A DNA stretch of 64,000 nt, from positions 1 through 64,000 of the forward strand of contig NZ_FNTZ01000002.1 of the NCBI RefSeq assembly GCF_900105555.1, written 5' to 3'. Positions 34,234 to 42,295 of this stretch are shown here, piece by piece. Origin of the DNA: Pseudomonas coleopterorum. Lineage in GTDB: Bacteria > Pseudomonadota > Gammaproteobacteria > Pseudomonadales > Pseudomonadaceae. The notes under the pieces were generated by a model, which did not search any database, was not told where the DNA came from, and was given only the letters and a program-made list of their open reading frames with translations. Position 1 is the first letter of the stretch. Each line of letters begins with the position of its first letter. Position numbers and translations under genes: made by a program.

Positions 34234-34665
34234 ATGCCCACGACCGTTCTAGCCCGAATCGACATCTCCCAGATCACATTGCCTCTCTACTCGCATCGCG
34301 TGTCGGCAGGGTTCCCATCACCTGCGGCCGATCACTTGGAGAAGCACATTTCCCTGGACGAGCTGTTCGATATCCGGGCACCGCACGTGTACCTGGTGAA
34401 GATCGAAGGCGAAAGCATGATGGGCGCCGGGATCTATGACGGCGACCTGGTGATTGTCGATCGCAGCCGTGAGCCGCAGCATGGTGACATCGTGATCGCA
34501 GGCCTGAACGGTGAGCCCGTGTGCAAACGGCTGCACCGTCGCGATCGCCAAGTCATCCTGCAGTCGGAAAACAAGGCCTATCCGGCGCGTCACATTCTGG
34601 AGGGTGATGAAATGGTGGTGTGGGGAGTCGTGCGCTACAGCGTGCGTGATCATGCCTACGCCTAA
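34234..34665 (+). CDS. rulA: RulA, UmuD-like S24 peptidase
   Basis: 143 residues. Self-cleavage site A25-G26 (SAGFPSP), catalytic Ser61 in GESMMGAGI and Lys98 in VCKRL are all in place. RecA filaments would trigger cleavage to the active form, which supports translesion synthesis by RulB. It is in the Pseudomonas rulAB arrangement, which confers UV tolerance and is common on plasmids. It overlaps rulB by 14 bases. Confidence 0.93.
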   Translation: MPTTVLARIDISQITLPLYSHRVSAGFPSPAADHLEKHISLDELFDIRAPHVYLVKIEGESMMGAGIYDGDLVIVDRSREPQHGDIVIAGLNGEPVCKRLHRRDRQVILQSENKAYPARHILEGDEMVVWGVVRYSVRDHAYA

Positions 34666-35932
34666 GCAAGTGTTCGCCCTGGTGGACTGCAACTCGTTCT
34701 ACGCCTCCTGCGAGCGTGTTTTTCGCCCGGATCTGGCCAAGACCCCGATCGTCGTCCTTTCGAACAACGATGGCTGTGTGATCGCACGCAGCTACGATGC
34801 CAAACCCTTCGTCAAAATGGGCGCGCCCTACTTCCAGATCAAAGACATGCTGCGCCGAGAAGGGATTGTGGCGTTCAGCAGCAATTACGCGCTGTATGGC
34901 CAAATCTCCGAGCGAGTGATGACCATCATCGAAAGCATGGTGGCTGGCTCTGAGGTATACAGCATCGACGAAGTGTTTTGTGATCTGACTGGCCGTCGTG
35001 AGGATCTGACAACGCTGGGCCGCTCGATCCGAGACAGGGTACTGCGCTGCACTGGAATTCCGGTCGGTGTGGGCATAGCGCATACCAAGACACTGGCCAA
35101 GCTGGCCAACCACACCGCCAAGCGGTTGCAGGCCCAGACGGGCGGTGTGGTGGACATTTGCGACCCGTACAAGCGTGACTGGGTGTTGCGTAATACTGCA
35201 GTGGGAGAGGTATGGGGTGTTGGTCGACGGCTAAATGCACACCTGGAGGCCATGGGCATCCAGTCGGCCATGGACCTGGCCAAGGCTGACAAGACGATGA
35301 TCGGGCGGAAATTCAGTGTGGTCCTGGAGCGAACAGCGCGCGAGCTCGCCGGCGTGTCGTGTATGGAGCTGGATGAGCCTGACCCGCCCAAGCAGGAGAT
35401 CTGCTGCAGTCGGATGTTTGGTAAGCGTATGAGTGAGGTAGGGCCGATCAAGGAGGCGGTGGCCACCTACACAGCGCGGGCTGCGGAGAAGCTGCGAGCT
35501 CAAGGCTCAGTGTGCAAGAAGATGCGCGTGAGCGTGCGTACGGGCATGTTCAATCCGGACGAGGCGAAGTATGCCAACGGCGTCGTGATCGAGCTGCCCT
35601 ACCCTACTAATGACACCCGCCTGATGACCAATGCTGCTACCCAGGCGGTAGATCACATCTTCCGTTCAGGCTATCGATACAGCAAAGCTGAGGTCATGCT
35701 GCTCGATCTGCGTCAGCCTGGTGAATATACGAGTGATCTTTTTGCCGTGACCCAACCGCAAACGTCCGATCAACTGATGTCGGTCATGGACTCGATCAAC
35801 AGTCGATGGGGACGCGGGACGTTGCGCACAGCAACCGTGCCGACCACACCGGAATGGGCCATGCGGCGCGATTTGATGAGCCAGAGCTATACCACGCGGA
35901 TTGATCAGCTATGGGTTGCGAGGGCTCACTAA
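34652..35932 (+). CDS. rulB: RulB, UmuC-like Y-family DNA polymerase
   Basis: 426 residues from ATG 34652. The N-terminus FALVDCNSFYASCERVFRP has the first catalytic Asp, and VYSIDEVFCDL carries the second acidic pair. The helix-hairpin-helix region VWGVGRRLNAHLEAMGI and the UmuC C-terminal domain follow. The gene appears complete. In several P. syringae plasmids rulB is an insertion hotspot for integrases, but here it is intact. Confidence 0.94.
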   Translation: MPTPKQVFALVDCNSFYASCERVFRPDLAKTPIVVLSNNDGCVIARSYDAKPFVKMGAPYFQIKDMLRREGIVAFSSNYALYGQISERVMTIIESMVAGSEVYSIDEVFCDLTGRREDLTTLGRSIRDRVLRCTGIPVGVGIAHTKTLAKLANHTAKRLQAQTGGVVDICDPYKRDWVLRNTAVGEVWGVGRRLNAHLEAMGIQSAMDLAKADKTMIGRKFSVVLERTARELAGVSCMELDEPDPPKQEICCSRMFGKRMSEVGPIKEAVATYTARAAEKLRAQGSVCKKMRVSVRTGMFNPDEAKYANGVVIELPYPTNDTRLMTNAATQAVDHIFRSGYRYSKAEVMLLDLRQPGEYTSDLFAVTQPQTSDQLMSVMDSINSRWGRGTLRTATVPTTPEWAMRRDLMSQSYTTRIDQLWVARAH

Positions 35933-35948
35933 CGAGCATTAGCGCTCG

Positions 35949-36239
35949 TTATAACTGGTTAATTACTACGTCATAGGTGACATCCACCCATGCGTATAAA
36001 TTGCCAATCGTTTCGGATGGCAATGCTTTGACCGTCTCTATTCCAAGCACAAAACCGTAAGCACGCTCAGCTGCTATCTCAGCAGCTGAGACAGTGCGTG
36101 CTCTACGCATCGTAAGGTCGAAACCTTCGAGCATTATGCGAACAGGATCTGGAAGTGCAGGCAGCGGTAACACGATGAGGCTCCTGGTTGTTCGGCATGC
36201 AGAACCAATCTGCGACTCATCGGCAAGGATGTAAACCAA
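35949..36239 (-). CDS. Possible hypothetical protein, start uncertain
   Basis: 96 residues reading leftward from a TTG with no good ribosome site; no in-frame ATG exists upstream before a stop. The composition looks protein-like (RTTRSLIVLPLPALPDPVRI, then a helical Ala/Glu stretch), so this may be the 3' part of a truncated gene. No family recognised. Confidence 0.35.
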   Translation of the reverse strand: MVYILADESQIGSACRTTRSLIVLPLPALPDPVRIMLEGFDLTMRRARTVSAAEIAAERAYGFVLGIETVKALPSETIGNLYAWVDVTYDVVINQL

Positions 36240-36305
36240 TGCATGGCTTTACTGACCAGGAACCAGAAATATCGCGATTGAATACATGAACGCGTCACTT
36301 TTTAT

Positions 36306-36346
36306 GCAGCACAAGTGTTGCCAGTGCAGCACAAGTGTTGCATAAT
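36306..36346 (+). promoter_or_regulatory. hicAB promoter with two tandem operators
   Basis: GCAGCACAAGTGTTGC occurs at 36306-36321 and 36326-36341, spaced 20 bases (two helical turns); each copy is itself an imperfect dyad. TTGCCA (36318-36323) and CATAAT (36341-36346) with a 17-base spacer form a promoter covered by the second operator. HicB binding would shut it. Confidence 0.72.
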
Positions 36347-36376
36347 GCTCCTACCGAAACAGCTAGGGAATTTCCC

Positions 36377-36559
36377 ATGAAGTGTAGTGAGTTTCGGCGG
36401 TGGATGAAGGCCCGTGGAGTCGAGTTTCAAAGCACCAAGGGCAGTCATTTCAAGGTTTCCCTGAATGGCAAATCCACCATCTTTCCGGACCATGGCGCTA
36501 AGGAAATCGCCGAAGGTCTACGAAAGACCATCATCAAGCAGCTGGGCCTCAAGGATTGA
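36377..36559 (+). CDS. hicA: HicA mRNA-interferase toxin
   Basis: 60 residues from ATG 36377. The dsRBD-like HicA fold is shown by MKCSEFRRWMKARG, the KGSHFKV motif with catalytic H24, and a C-terminal ALRKTIIKQLGL-type helix. HicA cleaves mRNA unless bound by HicB. The upstream in-frame ATG at 36335 lies in the operator and is unlikely to be used. Confidence 0.9.
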   Translation: MKCSEFRRWMKARGVEFQSTKGSHFKVSLNGKSTIFPDHGAKEIAEGLRKTIIKQLGLKD

Positions 36560-36587
36560 GGCTTGGCTTTTACACAAAGAGGTGGCC

Positions 36588-37016
36588 ATGAACGACTACA
36601 CGCTTGAGATCCATCACGATGAGAAGGCTGGGGTTTGGCTCTCTTGTGTTGAAATTCCGGAAATGCACGCTTCAGGTGACACCCTTGCCGATGCCTTGCG
36701 TGACACTGGAGACGCTATGGATGCTGCGCTGTCGATCTACGTCGACCAGCGTCGAGCGATCCCAGCTGGTCGATGGCAGAGTGATGCAGCGACCCGCCTG
36801 CACCTTTCTGCTCTGACTGCTGCAAAAGTGGCGTTGTGGAATGCGATGATCGAGGCCGGGGTCGGTCGCGGTGAATTAGCAGATCGTTTAGGGTGCACTC
36901 GGCAGGTGGTAGATCGGCTTGTCGATATTCTCCACACTTCGAAGATCGACCAGGTGGAACGTGGCTTGGCGGTCCTGGGAAAACGTATCAATGTGAGTGT
37001 TGAAGCAGCTGCGTGA
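36588..37016 (+). CDS. hicB: HicB antitoxin
   Basis: 142 residues from ATG 36588 with AGAGGTGG upstream. The N-terminal partial RNase H-like domain (GVWLSCVEIPEMHASGDT, ALRDTGDAMDAALSIY) neutralises HicA. The C-terminal HTH (GRGELADRLGCTRQVVDRLV) binds the operators at 36306-36341. The order hicA-hicB with operator upstream is standard. Stabilises the plasmid by post-segregational killing. Confidence 0.9.
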   Translation: MNDYTLEIHHDEKAGVWLSCVEIPEMHASGDTLADALRDTGDAMDAALSIYVDQRRAIPAGRWQSDAATRLHLSALTAAKVALWNAMIEAGVGRGELADRLGCTRQVVDRLVDILHTSKIDQVERGLAVLGKRINVSVEAAA

Positions 37017-37061
37017 TGCTCGAGCTGCCCAAATCTTCAGCCAATGAAAGGAGTCAACTTG

Positions 37062-37283
37062 ATGAAGTCGGAAGACTATGAAGATCAGGACTATGAAGAT
37101 CAGCCCAGCTTGGGGCTGTATGTGCTGTGTATTGCGGCCATCCTGGCGGTGCTGTATTTCGCCAAAGATCCCGCAGAGTCGAAGCAAGCTGCAGAACAGT
37201 TCTTGGAGAAGTGCGCGCAGCCAGTGGAAAGCCCATTCAAAGAGAACCTTGCGTGTGTGAGCGCGCGGGCCAATCGCAAATGA
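37062..37283 (+). CDS. Small membrane-anchored protein of unknown function
   Basis: 73 residues from ATG 37062, preceded by AAAGGAG. A tandem acidic DYEDQ repeat at the N-terminus (encoded by a near-perfect 15-base duplication) precedes one transmembrane helix (LGLYVLCIAAILAVLYFA) and a charged tail with two Cys. No family recognised. Confidence 0.6.
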   Translation: MKSEDYEDQDYEDQPSLGLYVLCIAAILAVLYFAKDPAESKQAAEQFLEKCAQPVESPFKENLACVSARANRK

Positions 37284-37329
37284 AAAACAAAATACCCGAC
37301 GAGCGATGCATAGGTGAAAGGAACCCCAC

Positions 37330-38163
37330 ATGAGCGACCCTCTGGGAGAGCTAACCGTCGAGCATGCAGAGGCGGCTTACCGCGAGGAGTTGATCAAGTA
37401 CGAAGAAGTTCTAGACGCCACAATGGCCCTATCGCTCAATCAGCATGAAATCCAAACCGATGGCCGCGGACTTCGTGCGATGAGAATCTTCACAAGGCAG
37501 ACTTTGGTTGCTATTAGCTTGTCTAGGCTCTTGCCATTTTTTCGGAGAACCAACGATCCTGAAGGTGGATTCTGGGATGTTTGCTCGGTAGCGTCCTTAA
37601 CCCGCAATCTAATGGAGGGCTACGTCGCGCTCTTTTACTCAGGAACCGAAGTCATCACCGCTGAAGAAGCCGAGCTACGCTTCTTTCTAGGCCAGTACCA
37701 TCGCAACCGCGAATGGCAGTACGTCCGAAAGCGACAGAGGCCGGACGATCCTGAGATAGCGCGGGTTGAAGAAGGGCTTGAGAGTGAAATGAGGCGACTG
37801 AAAGAACATTCATTTCTGCCCCACTTATCGCCAGCCCAGCGAAATAAGGCGCTTAAGGGCGACGAAATGTATCTCACTAAAGCTGATGTAGAAGAACGAT
37901 CTCCAGTCGTAAGTAACTACCGTCTTCACTATCAACTGCTTTCAAATCTGGCCCACCCACTTCCATTGTCTATAGAGAGAATTGACAACGATCGAGGAAG
38001 GGGCAATCGGGTCGTGGCTGACATTGCCTACGTGCACATCTGCCTATCCCTGGCAGTCAGATTTCTTGCGGCATCAGTACTGGCGACCTACGACCACTTT
38101 CCTGAGCTTGAGAGTCGCCTGACTGAACCACCAGAAAATCTTCGTCGTTTTGTCGCCGATTAG
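37330..38163 (+). CDS. Hypothetical protein, DUF5677-like
   Basis: 277 residues with AAAGGAA upstream. Helical throughout, with RLLPFFRRTNDPEGGFWDVC and LTRNLMEGYVALFY in the middle, and a LHYQLLSNLAHPLPLSIERI block near the C-terminus. The NLMEGY and SNLAHP features recall DUF5677-type helical proteins found in accessory regions and sometimes near defence genes. Function unknown; the assignment is tentative. Confidence 0.5.
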   Translation: MSDPLGELTVEHAEAAYREELIKYEEVLDATMALSLNQHEIQTDGRGLRAMRIFTRQTLVAISLSRLLPFFRRTNDPEGGFWDVCSVASLTRNLMEGYVALFYSGTEVITAEEAELRFFLGQYHRNREWQYVRKRQRPDDPEIARVEEGLESEMRRLKEHSFLPHLSPAQRNKALKGDEMYLTKADVEERSPVVSNYRLHYQLLSNLAHPLPLSIERIDNDRGRGNRVVADIAYVHICLSLAVRFLAASVLATYDHFPELESRLTEPPENLRRFVAD

Positions 38164-38239
38164 GCCGTCGCCGTCGCGCGGGCTAAGTCCGTAGGAGAGG
38201 GACGCTTTTCGCTCCCCAAGATCGAGTAGAGAACTCAAT

Positions 38240-38716
38240 ATGGCAATGACTGACCCACTTCAAGCACTCGTGAGCCTTCAAGCAGAGATTCGCAAGGGGA
38301 TGCTCACCCATCCTACCGAAAAATACCCTTCAGTGCGGGTCGTGCTCGATACAAAAAACGGGCACGTCAGGTACACCTTTGCCCGGATCGAGCATGGTCG
38401 GGTGAAAGCATTGGCAATGTTCGTAAGCGTGGACCAGATCGACGGTATCAGGTGCTTTCAGGTTGGCTACGCCGTTCCAGAAGCTTATCGGGGTAAAGGC
38501 TGGGCGATTGAGATCCTTGAGCAAGGATTAGAGGAGCTCAGCAATGGCTTGTCACAGCATGGCGTAAAGAAGTTCTATGTAGAGGCGGTAATAGGTACGT
38601 CTAACCTGGCTTCTATAGGAGTTGCAAAGCGGGTCCTCTCTATGACACCAGTCTCGACTACAGATAGCTTTTCTGGCGAACCCGCATTTGCTTTTACCCG
38701 ACTCGTAGAGTGTTGA
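38240..38716 (+). CDS. GNAT-family N-acetyltransferase
   Basis: 158 residues. The acetyl-CoA-binding motif A is VGYAVPEAYRGKGWAIEIL (R-G-x-G-W variant), and a later NLASIGVAKRVLSM stretch matches motif B, where small-molecule acetyltransferases place N and S residues. Substrate cannot be told. Not adjacent to an antitoxin-like gene, so a metabolic or resistance role is as likely as a toxin role. Confidence 0.72.
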   Translation: MAMTDPLQALVSLQAEIRKGMLTHPTEKYPSVRVVLDTKNGHVRYTFARIEHGRVKALAMFVSVDQIDGIRCFQVGYAVPEAYRGKGWAIEILEQGLEELSNGLSQHGVKKFYVEAVIGTSNLASIGVAKRVLSMTPVSTTDSFSGEPAFAFTRLVEC

Positions 38717-38830
38717 AGAAAAACTCCTATGTAGGTCCGAGCACAGCCATCGAGCTGGGCGGCGGTGGACACCATTCCGGCGTCTCAACCCTCAGCCGAC
38801 AAGCACCGCTCATAGAAAGGAGCCCCTACG

Positions 38831-39106
38831 ATGTCGACGATTGAATCCACCGAATTGGAAGCCCTGGTACAAATCAGCGATCAGGCACACCAATAATTGA
38901 TCTGGGGCAGTGAGGCCTGGCTCGAAATTCAGGTGGCTGTTTCGTATGCCTGCTGACCTGGCGGAATAGGTCGCCGAGGTGATTGCCAAGGAGGCTGTCA
39001 TCAATACCCGAGTTACGCAAAACTACGCGATGGAGGCAGTCGTGGCAGCGCTGCGCAACGCAATCATCAAGGCCGAGCACGGCGCTCAATGCAGGAAAAA
39101 AACATG
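38831..39106 (+). pseudogene. Decayed small gene with two stops and a frameshift
   Basis: ATG 38831 opens MSTIESTELEALVQISDQAHQ, then TAA. Frame continuation encodes IWGSEAWLEIQVAVSYA, then a shift leads to AEVIAKEAVINTRVTQNYAM. TAA and an in-frame TAG (38967 area) both look like C-to-T changes of Gln codons. An AAGGAG ribosome site remains upstream. The original protein had about 90 residues and no known family. Confidence 0.6.
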
Positions 39107-39382
39107 AACAGTGACAAGAACGATAACCAAATCACTTTGCTCCCCGGCTCTCGATTTCGTCGACAGGCAGGTCCGTACAACTTGGATACAGGGCGGCCGC
39201 GGTACGCATTCCAAGTAAGTGCGCGAGACGAGCAGGCGCGGCTTCAAGTCGAAGATAATTCGCAGATCATGGGTGCCCCTGGCGGCTACTTTTACGTGTG
39301 GGACATTACGAACGGTTCTACCTGGCCTGTATTCTTGACCCTTACCGTGGATGGAATGATGGTAGGCCTGAATAGCGACTGA
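39104..39382 (+). CDS. Small hypothetical protein
   Basis: 92 residues from ATG 39104, with AGGAAAA upstream; ATG 39089 is an alternative. Beta-rich and Gly/Thr-rich, with YFYVWDITNGSTWPVFLTLT near the C-terminus. No signal peptide. Overlaps the end of the pseudogene. No family recognised. Confidence 0.55.
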   Translation: MNSDKNDNQITLLPGSRFRRQAGPYNLDTGRPRYAFQVSARDEQARLQVEDNSQIMGAPGGYFYVWDITNGSTWPVFLTLTVDGMMVGLNSD

Positions 39383-39404
39383 TGAAAACGTCGAGGGAAT
39401 CTCT

Positions 39405-39593
39405 ATGAAACATGACAAGGCTGAAGCGCAAATTGCCCGCTATGAGCGAATCATTAAAGCCGCCACGGTCATGACTGAGACAGAAAAGATCGCGCTGGCC
39501 GAATGGGAAAAAAAACATGTGATAGGCGATGGTGAATATGGGACAACCGACTGGCCGGGCTGGGAGCCAATCATTTCTCGTATCTCTCATTGA
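39405..39593 (+). CDS. Small hypothetical protein
   Basis: 62 residues. Charged helix (KAEAQIARYERIIKAATVMT) followed by EKKHVIGDGEYGTTDWPGWE. It may be co-transcribed with the preceding small gene 22 bases upstream. No family recognised. Confidence 0.5.
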   Translation: MKHDKAEAQIARYERIIKAATVMTETEKIALAEWEKKHVIGDGEYGTTDWPGWEPIISRISH

Positions 39594-39660
39594 TAGGAAT
39601 TGGGGATCTACCGCCTAGGTCGACCAAAAGCCCAACTGGCCCGAATGCTCGCTATCATCA

Positions 39661-39819
39661 GATACCTATAGATATCACCGGATATCTTCATGCGACGTCC
39701 AGTGAAAAGATATCCTTGGTTATCTCGTGGTAGCTATTGATACTTCTAGGTAACTGGCTATACTTGAAAAAACGCTATCAATAGATAGCTATGGATAACC
39801 GTAGATACCTGGAGATACC
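39661..39819. promoter_or_regulatory. Centromere/operator-like array of GATA hexamers in 10-bp phase
   Basis: Hexamers of the form GATA(C/T/A/G)C occur at 39661, 39671 and 39681, then at 39784, 39794, 39804 and 39814, each run spaced exactly ten bases. Single copies occur at 39709 and 39739 (GATACT). The second run ends three bases before the parA ATG. Such phased repeats suit a ribbon-helix-helix partner protein that both represses parA and marks the centromere. Confidence 0.7.
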
Positions 39820-39822
39820 TCG

Positions 39823-40515
39823 ATGCCATCAATCCCCTTCATCAGCCCCAAAGGTGGGGTAGGTAAAACCACCTCCTGCTTGGCGTTGGCTACCCAATTA
39901 GCTGCCAGAGGCGTGGGTGTTACAGTCATCGATGCAGACCCGAACTATCCGATTGCCAAATGGGCTGCCGGTGGGCACTGTCCTTCCAATATGACTGTTA
40001 TCTCTGACGTCACTGAAAACAACATAGCGAGCAAAATTCGCGAAGCTGCCAACGTCGATCCGTTTGTGATCATCGACCTGGAAGGTACTGCGGCCAAAAT
40101 CGTCGTCCTAGCACTACAGGAGGCAGATTTCGTCGTCGTTCCAATGCAGGGGTCCCTACTCGATGCAGAGCAGGCTGGGAGAGCGGTCTCTCTGATTCAC
40201 GATCAAGAATTGGCTATGAGAAGGCATTTGCCTGCTTATAAGTTGCCATTTTCAATCCTGTTGACACGCACACCCCCAGCCTATCAGACGCGAACAATGG
40301 CCAACCTGCGCAGGAGTCTGGTGGATAAGCAGATTCCTTTGTTTGACACGGTGATGACTGAGCGTGAAGCATTCAGAGCGATGTTCTCTTTTCAGCAGCC
40401 ATTGGGGGCCTTAAACCCTTCAGAGGTACCAGGTACACAGAAAGCTATTGCAAACGCTGATGCATTCGCCGCAGAACTTGTGTCGAAGCTACAACCCGCT
40501 GGAGGGGCCGATTGA
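39823..40515 (+). CDS. parA: ParA partition ATPase (type Ib)
   Basis: 230 residues without an N-terminal HTH. The deviant Walker [10 protein letters not shown] is at residues 9-17, then [13 protein letters not shown] (A' box) and VIIDLEGTA (Walker B). Small ParAs of this type drive plasmid segregation with a small DNA-binding partner. The ribosome site GGAG lies inside the last GATA repeat, so repressor binding would also affect expression. Stop overlaps the partner start. Confidence 0.92.
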   Translation: MPSIPFISPKGGVGKTTSCLALATQLAARGVGVTVIDADPNYPIAKWAAGGHCPSNMTVISDVTENNIASKIREAANVDPFVIIDLEGTAAKIVVLALQEADFVVVPMQGSLLDAEQAGRAVSLIHDQELAMRRHLPAYKLPFSILLTRTPPAYQTRTMANLRRSLVDKQIPLFDTVMTEREAFRAMFSFQQPLGALNPSEVPGTQKAIANADAFAAELVSKLQPAGGAD

Positions 40516-40841
40516 TGAATGACAAACGGATCGATCCTTTCGCAAACCTAAGCAGCTTCAAGCCCAAAGCAGAGGACCGGAAACACGTAGATAACGAAGT
40601 TATCGAAAAGATATCTAAAGATAACAACTTTCCGTCTCGCGAAGCTCCCCAGGTGACGCCTGCGAAGCGTGCGCGATTCAATTCGGGCGCCCCAAAAAAA
40701 CAGTTGAATATCAAGGTCACAGAGGCGTGTCATGACCGTTTCTATGATTTAGCCGAAAAGCGAGGGATCAGAGTCTTGGGTGATCTTGTGACCTTGGCAC
40801 TGGATGCACTCGAGGAAAAGGACTCAGAGGGTAAGCAGTAA
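40515..40841 (+). CDS. Small ParB-type centromere-binding protein
   Basis: 108 residues from ATG 40515, overlapping the parA stop. A disordered basic N-terminus is followed by a C-terminal KKQLNIKVTEACHDRFYDLA stretch and a helix pair, as in ribbon-helix-helix proteins. The beta-strand KQLNIKV is the likely DNA-contacting element. GATA-type hexamers lie inside its own coding sequence at 40590-40625. Function inferred from coupling to parA. Confidence 0.72.
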   Translation: MNDKRIDPFANLSSFKPKAEDRKHVDNEVIEKISKDNNFPSREAPQVTPAKRARFNSGAPKKQLNIKVTEACHDRFYDLAEKRGIRVLGDLVTLALDALEEKDSEGKQ

Positions 40842-41244
40842 TGTGTAGGCTATTCGCGGCTAGGTTCGTATGGGTGTAAAAACCTGATCCAGCGTGAAGC
40901 GAGGATGACCTTTTAGACCTGCAGATCGATAGAGCGGGCTTGAAGGCTAGCAGATCGGCGCATTGAGGCCGCAGGTGAAGGGTAATGATAGCGGCAAGAT
41001 TTAACCAGCTCGACATCAATTTGGCATTGGTTCAGTCAACCAGCTGCTCAACTTCGACAAAAAAAACCGCCAAAATTGGCGGTTTTTTTTTGGTGGTCGG
41101 GTTCGCGGCCTTCCCACCGTCTTGCAGGAAGCATCGACGTGGGCTTAGTTTACGTCTGTATACAAGGGACCTCAAGATCAGGCGAAAGGGCCTGACGTTG
41201 TGAAATGCAATCGGTTTGATCGCTACACACAGCTCAAGGACTGA
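40842..41244. other. Gene-poor stretch between par and the GNAT toxin, with a bidirectional terminator
   Basis: No convincing gene is present. AAAAAACCGCCAA and TTGGCGGTTTTTT around 41059-41092 form a perfect stem with T-runs on both strands, which would stop both the par transcripts and the leftward toxin transcript. The rest shows no recognisable feature. Confidence 0.6.
41059..41092. terminator. Bidirectional rho-independent terminator
   Basis: A 13-base stem (AAAAAACCGCCAA with TTGGCGGTTTTTT) around a two-base loop, with long T-runs on either strand. It lies between convergent genes: the parB-like gene from the left and the GNAT toxin from the right. Confidence 0.85.
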
Positions 41245-41763
41245 TCATTTTCTGGATGCTTTTTGGGCTAGCCCCTGGATGAGCGTTGCCGTTGGCAAGA
41301 ACAGGCGGAGCGGGTTGACAGGAGAAGGGGTGAACCCTAGCTTGTCGCGGTAAAAAGCCGCCGCAACGTCATCTTTGGCGTCCACAGCAATAAACGCGAC
41401 TCCCGAGTGCTTGGAGATTGCATACACCCGGCGAAAGAAGTCGGCCATTAAGCGCTTACCAAGACCTTGAAACTGAACTGACTTATCGACAGCCAGACGA
41501 CTTAGTAGCACAGCCGGCATCGGATATCGCGGCATCTTCTTTTTCAGCTCATCGGTAAGCTCATCAAGGGCTACAGAGGCGTTCGCCAACGTGTAATAGC
41601 CGAGAAGCAGACCGTCGTCAACGAACATAAAAGTGCGCGAGGTGTTTCGTTTTTCATCTTGCCCAGCATGCTGGGCAATGTATGTATTGAGGGCAGGGTG
41701 GGTTTTGCAATCGAATACAGAGCGGTCAATCGACTGATCAAAGTCGACGGTGATGAAGTCCAT
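41245..41763 (-). CDS. GNAT toxin, TacT/AtaT-like
   Basis: 172 residues, reading leftward. The fold shows RTFMFVDDGLLLGYYTLAN, a central PAVLLSRLAVDKSVQFQGLG with acetyl-CoA motif QxxGLG, and AAFYRDKLGFTPSP at the C-terminus. This is the pattern of tRNA-acetylating GNAT toxins. The start lies nine bases after the upstream antitoxin-like gene, giving the antitoxin-toxin order of TacAT-type modules. Confidence 0.85.
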   Translation of the reverse strand: MDFITVDFDQSIDRSVFDCKTHPALNTYIAQHAGQDEKRNTSRTFMFVDDGLLLGYYTLANASVALDELTDELKKKMPRYPMPAVLLSRLAVDKSVQFQGLGKRLMADFFRRVYAISKHSGVAFIAVDAKDDVAAAFYRDKLGFTPSPVNPLRLFLPTATLIQGLAQKASRK

Positions 41764-41772
41764 TGCGAGCCC

Positions 41773-42177
41773 TTAGTGCAGCGCAAGAATATTGCGAAGC
41801 GTATCAGTCGGCTCTGGGGGATTGTCGAGTAGTTGATACGCAGTTTTGGCATCGAGCACAAGGATACCCTGTTCGTCAAAAGAATGCTCGGACCGCTCCT
41901 GAGCGACTGATCGAATAGCTAAAGCCTCTACAACTTTTCTGAGCTCGTTGAGCTGCCGCTCGACAGTCGACAGCTGAGGAGCACGACCACTCCGGATCTT
42001 CGCATCCAAGCTTTGGCTCAGGGCGGAGCCGGCAACCCCTTTGGTTGCCGCTCGCTCAACAATGTTATCAGCCCTCAAAGCGCGGGTTGAGATGCTGCGA
42101 TCACCTTTGCGGTCTAAGAGCGATTCTTTCTTACCTGTCGGGCGAACCGGTTTGGATTGAGCTTGCTTGATCATCAT
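41773..42177 (-). CDS. Antitoxin with DUF1778-like C-terminus and unusual N-terminus
   Basis: 134 residues, leftward, directly upstream of the GNAT toxin. The C-terminal end, with ILVLDAKTAYQLLDNPPEPT then LRNIL, matches the toxin-wrapping tail of DUF1778 (TacA) antitoxins. Those proteins are usually about 90 residues with an N-terminal ribbon-helix-helix. Here the N-terminal 90 residues are basic and helical (STRALRADNIVERAATKG) with no plain ribbon-helix-helix. Antitoxin role is inferred from the tail and position. Confidence 0.68.
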   Translation of the reverse strand: MMIKQAQSKPVRPTGKKESLLDRKGDRSISTRALRADNIVERAATKGVAGSALSQSLDAKIRSGRAPQLSTVERQLNELRKVVEALAIRSVAQERSEHSFDEQGILVLDAKTAYQLLDNPPEPTDTLRNILALH

Positions 42178-42197
42178 GTGTACCTATGTGTGGCCTA

Positions 42198-42225
42198 ATT
42201 CTATCACACTCTCATTAACGGTCAG
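42198..42225 (-). promoter_or_regulatory. Predicted promoter of the GNAT toxin module
   Basis: Read leftward: CTGACC (-35-like), 16 bases, then TG-A-TAGAAT as an extended -10. A GTGTG...CACAC dyad (42187-42209) surrounds the -10 and may be the antitoxin operator. Confidence 0.4.
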
Positions 42226-42295
42226 ACATGAGCGCCTAAAGGTCGTTTAGATGTACCACGAGGACCTAAAGAGACCCTTTTTGCTCACATACTTA

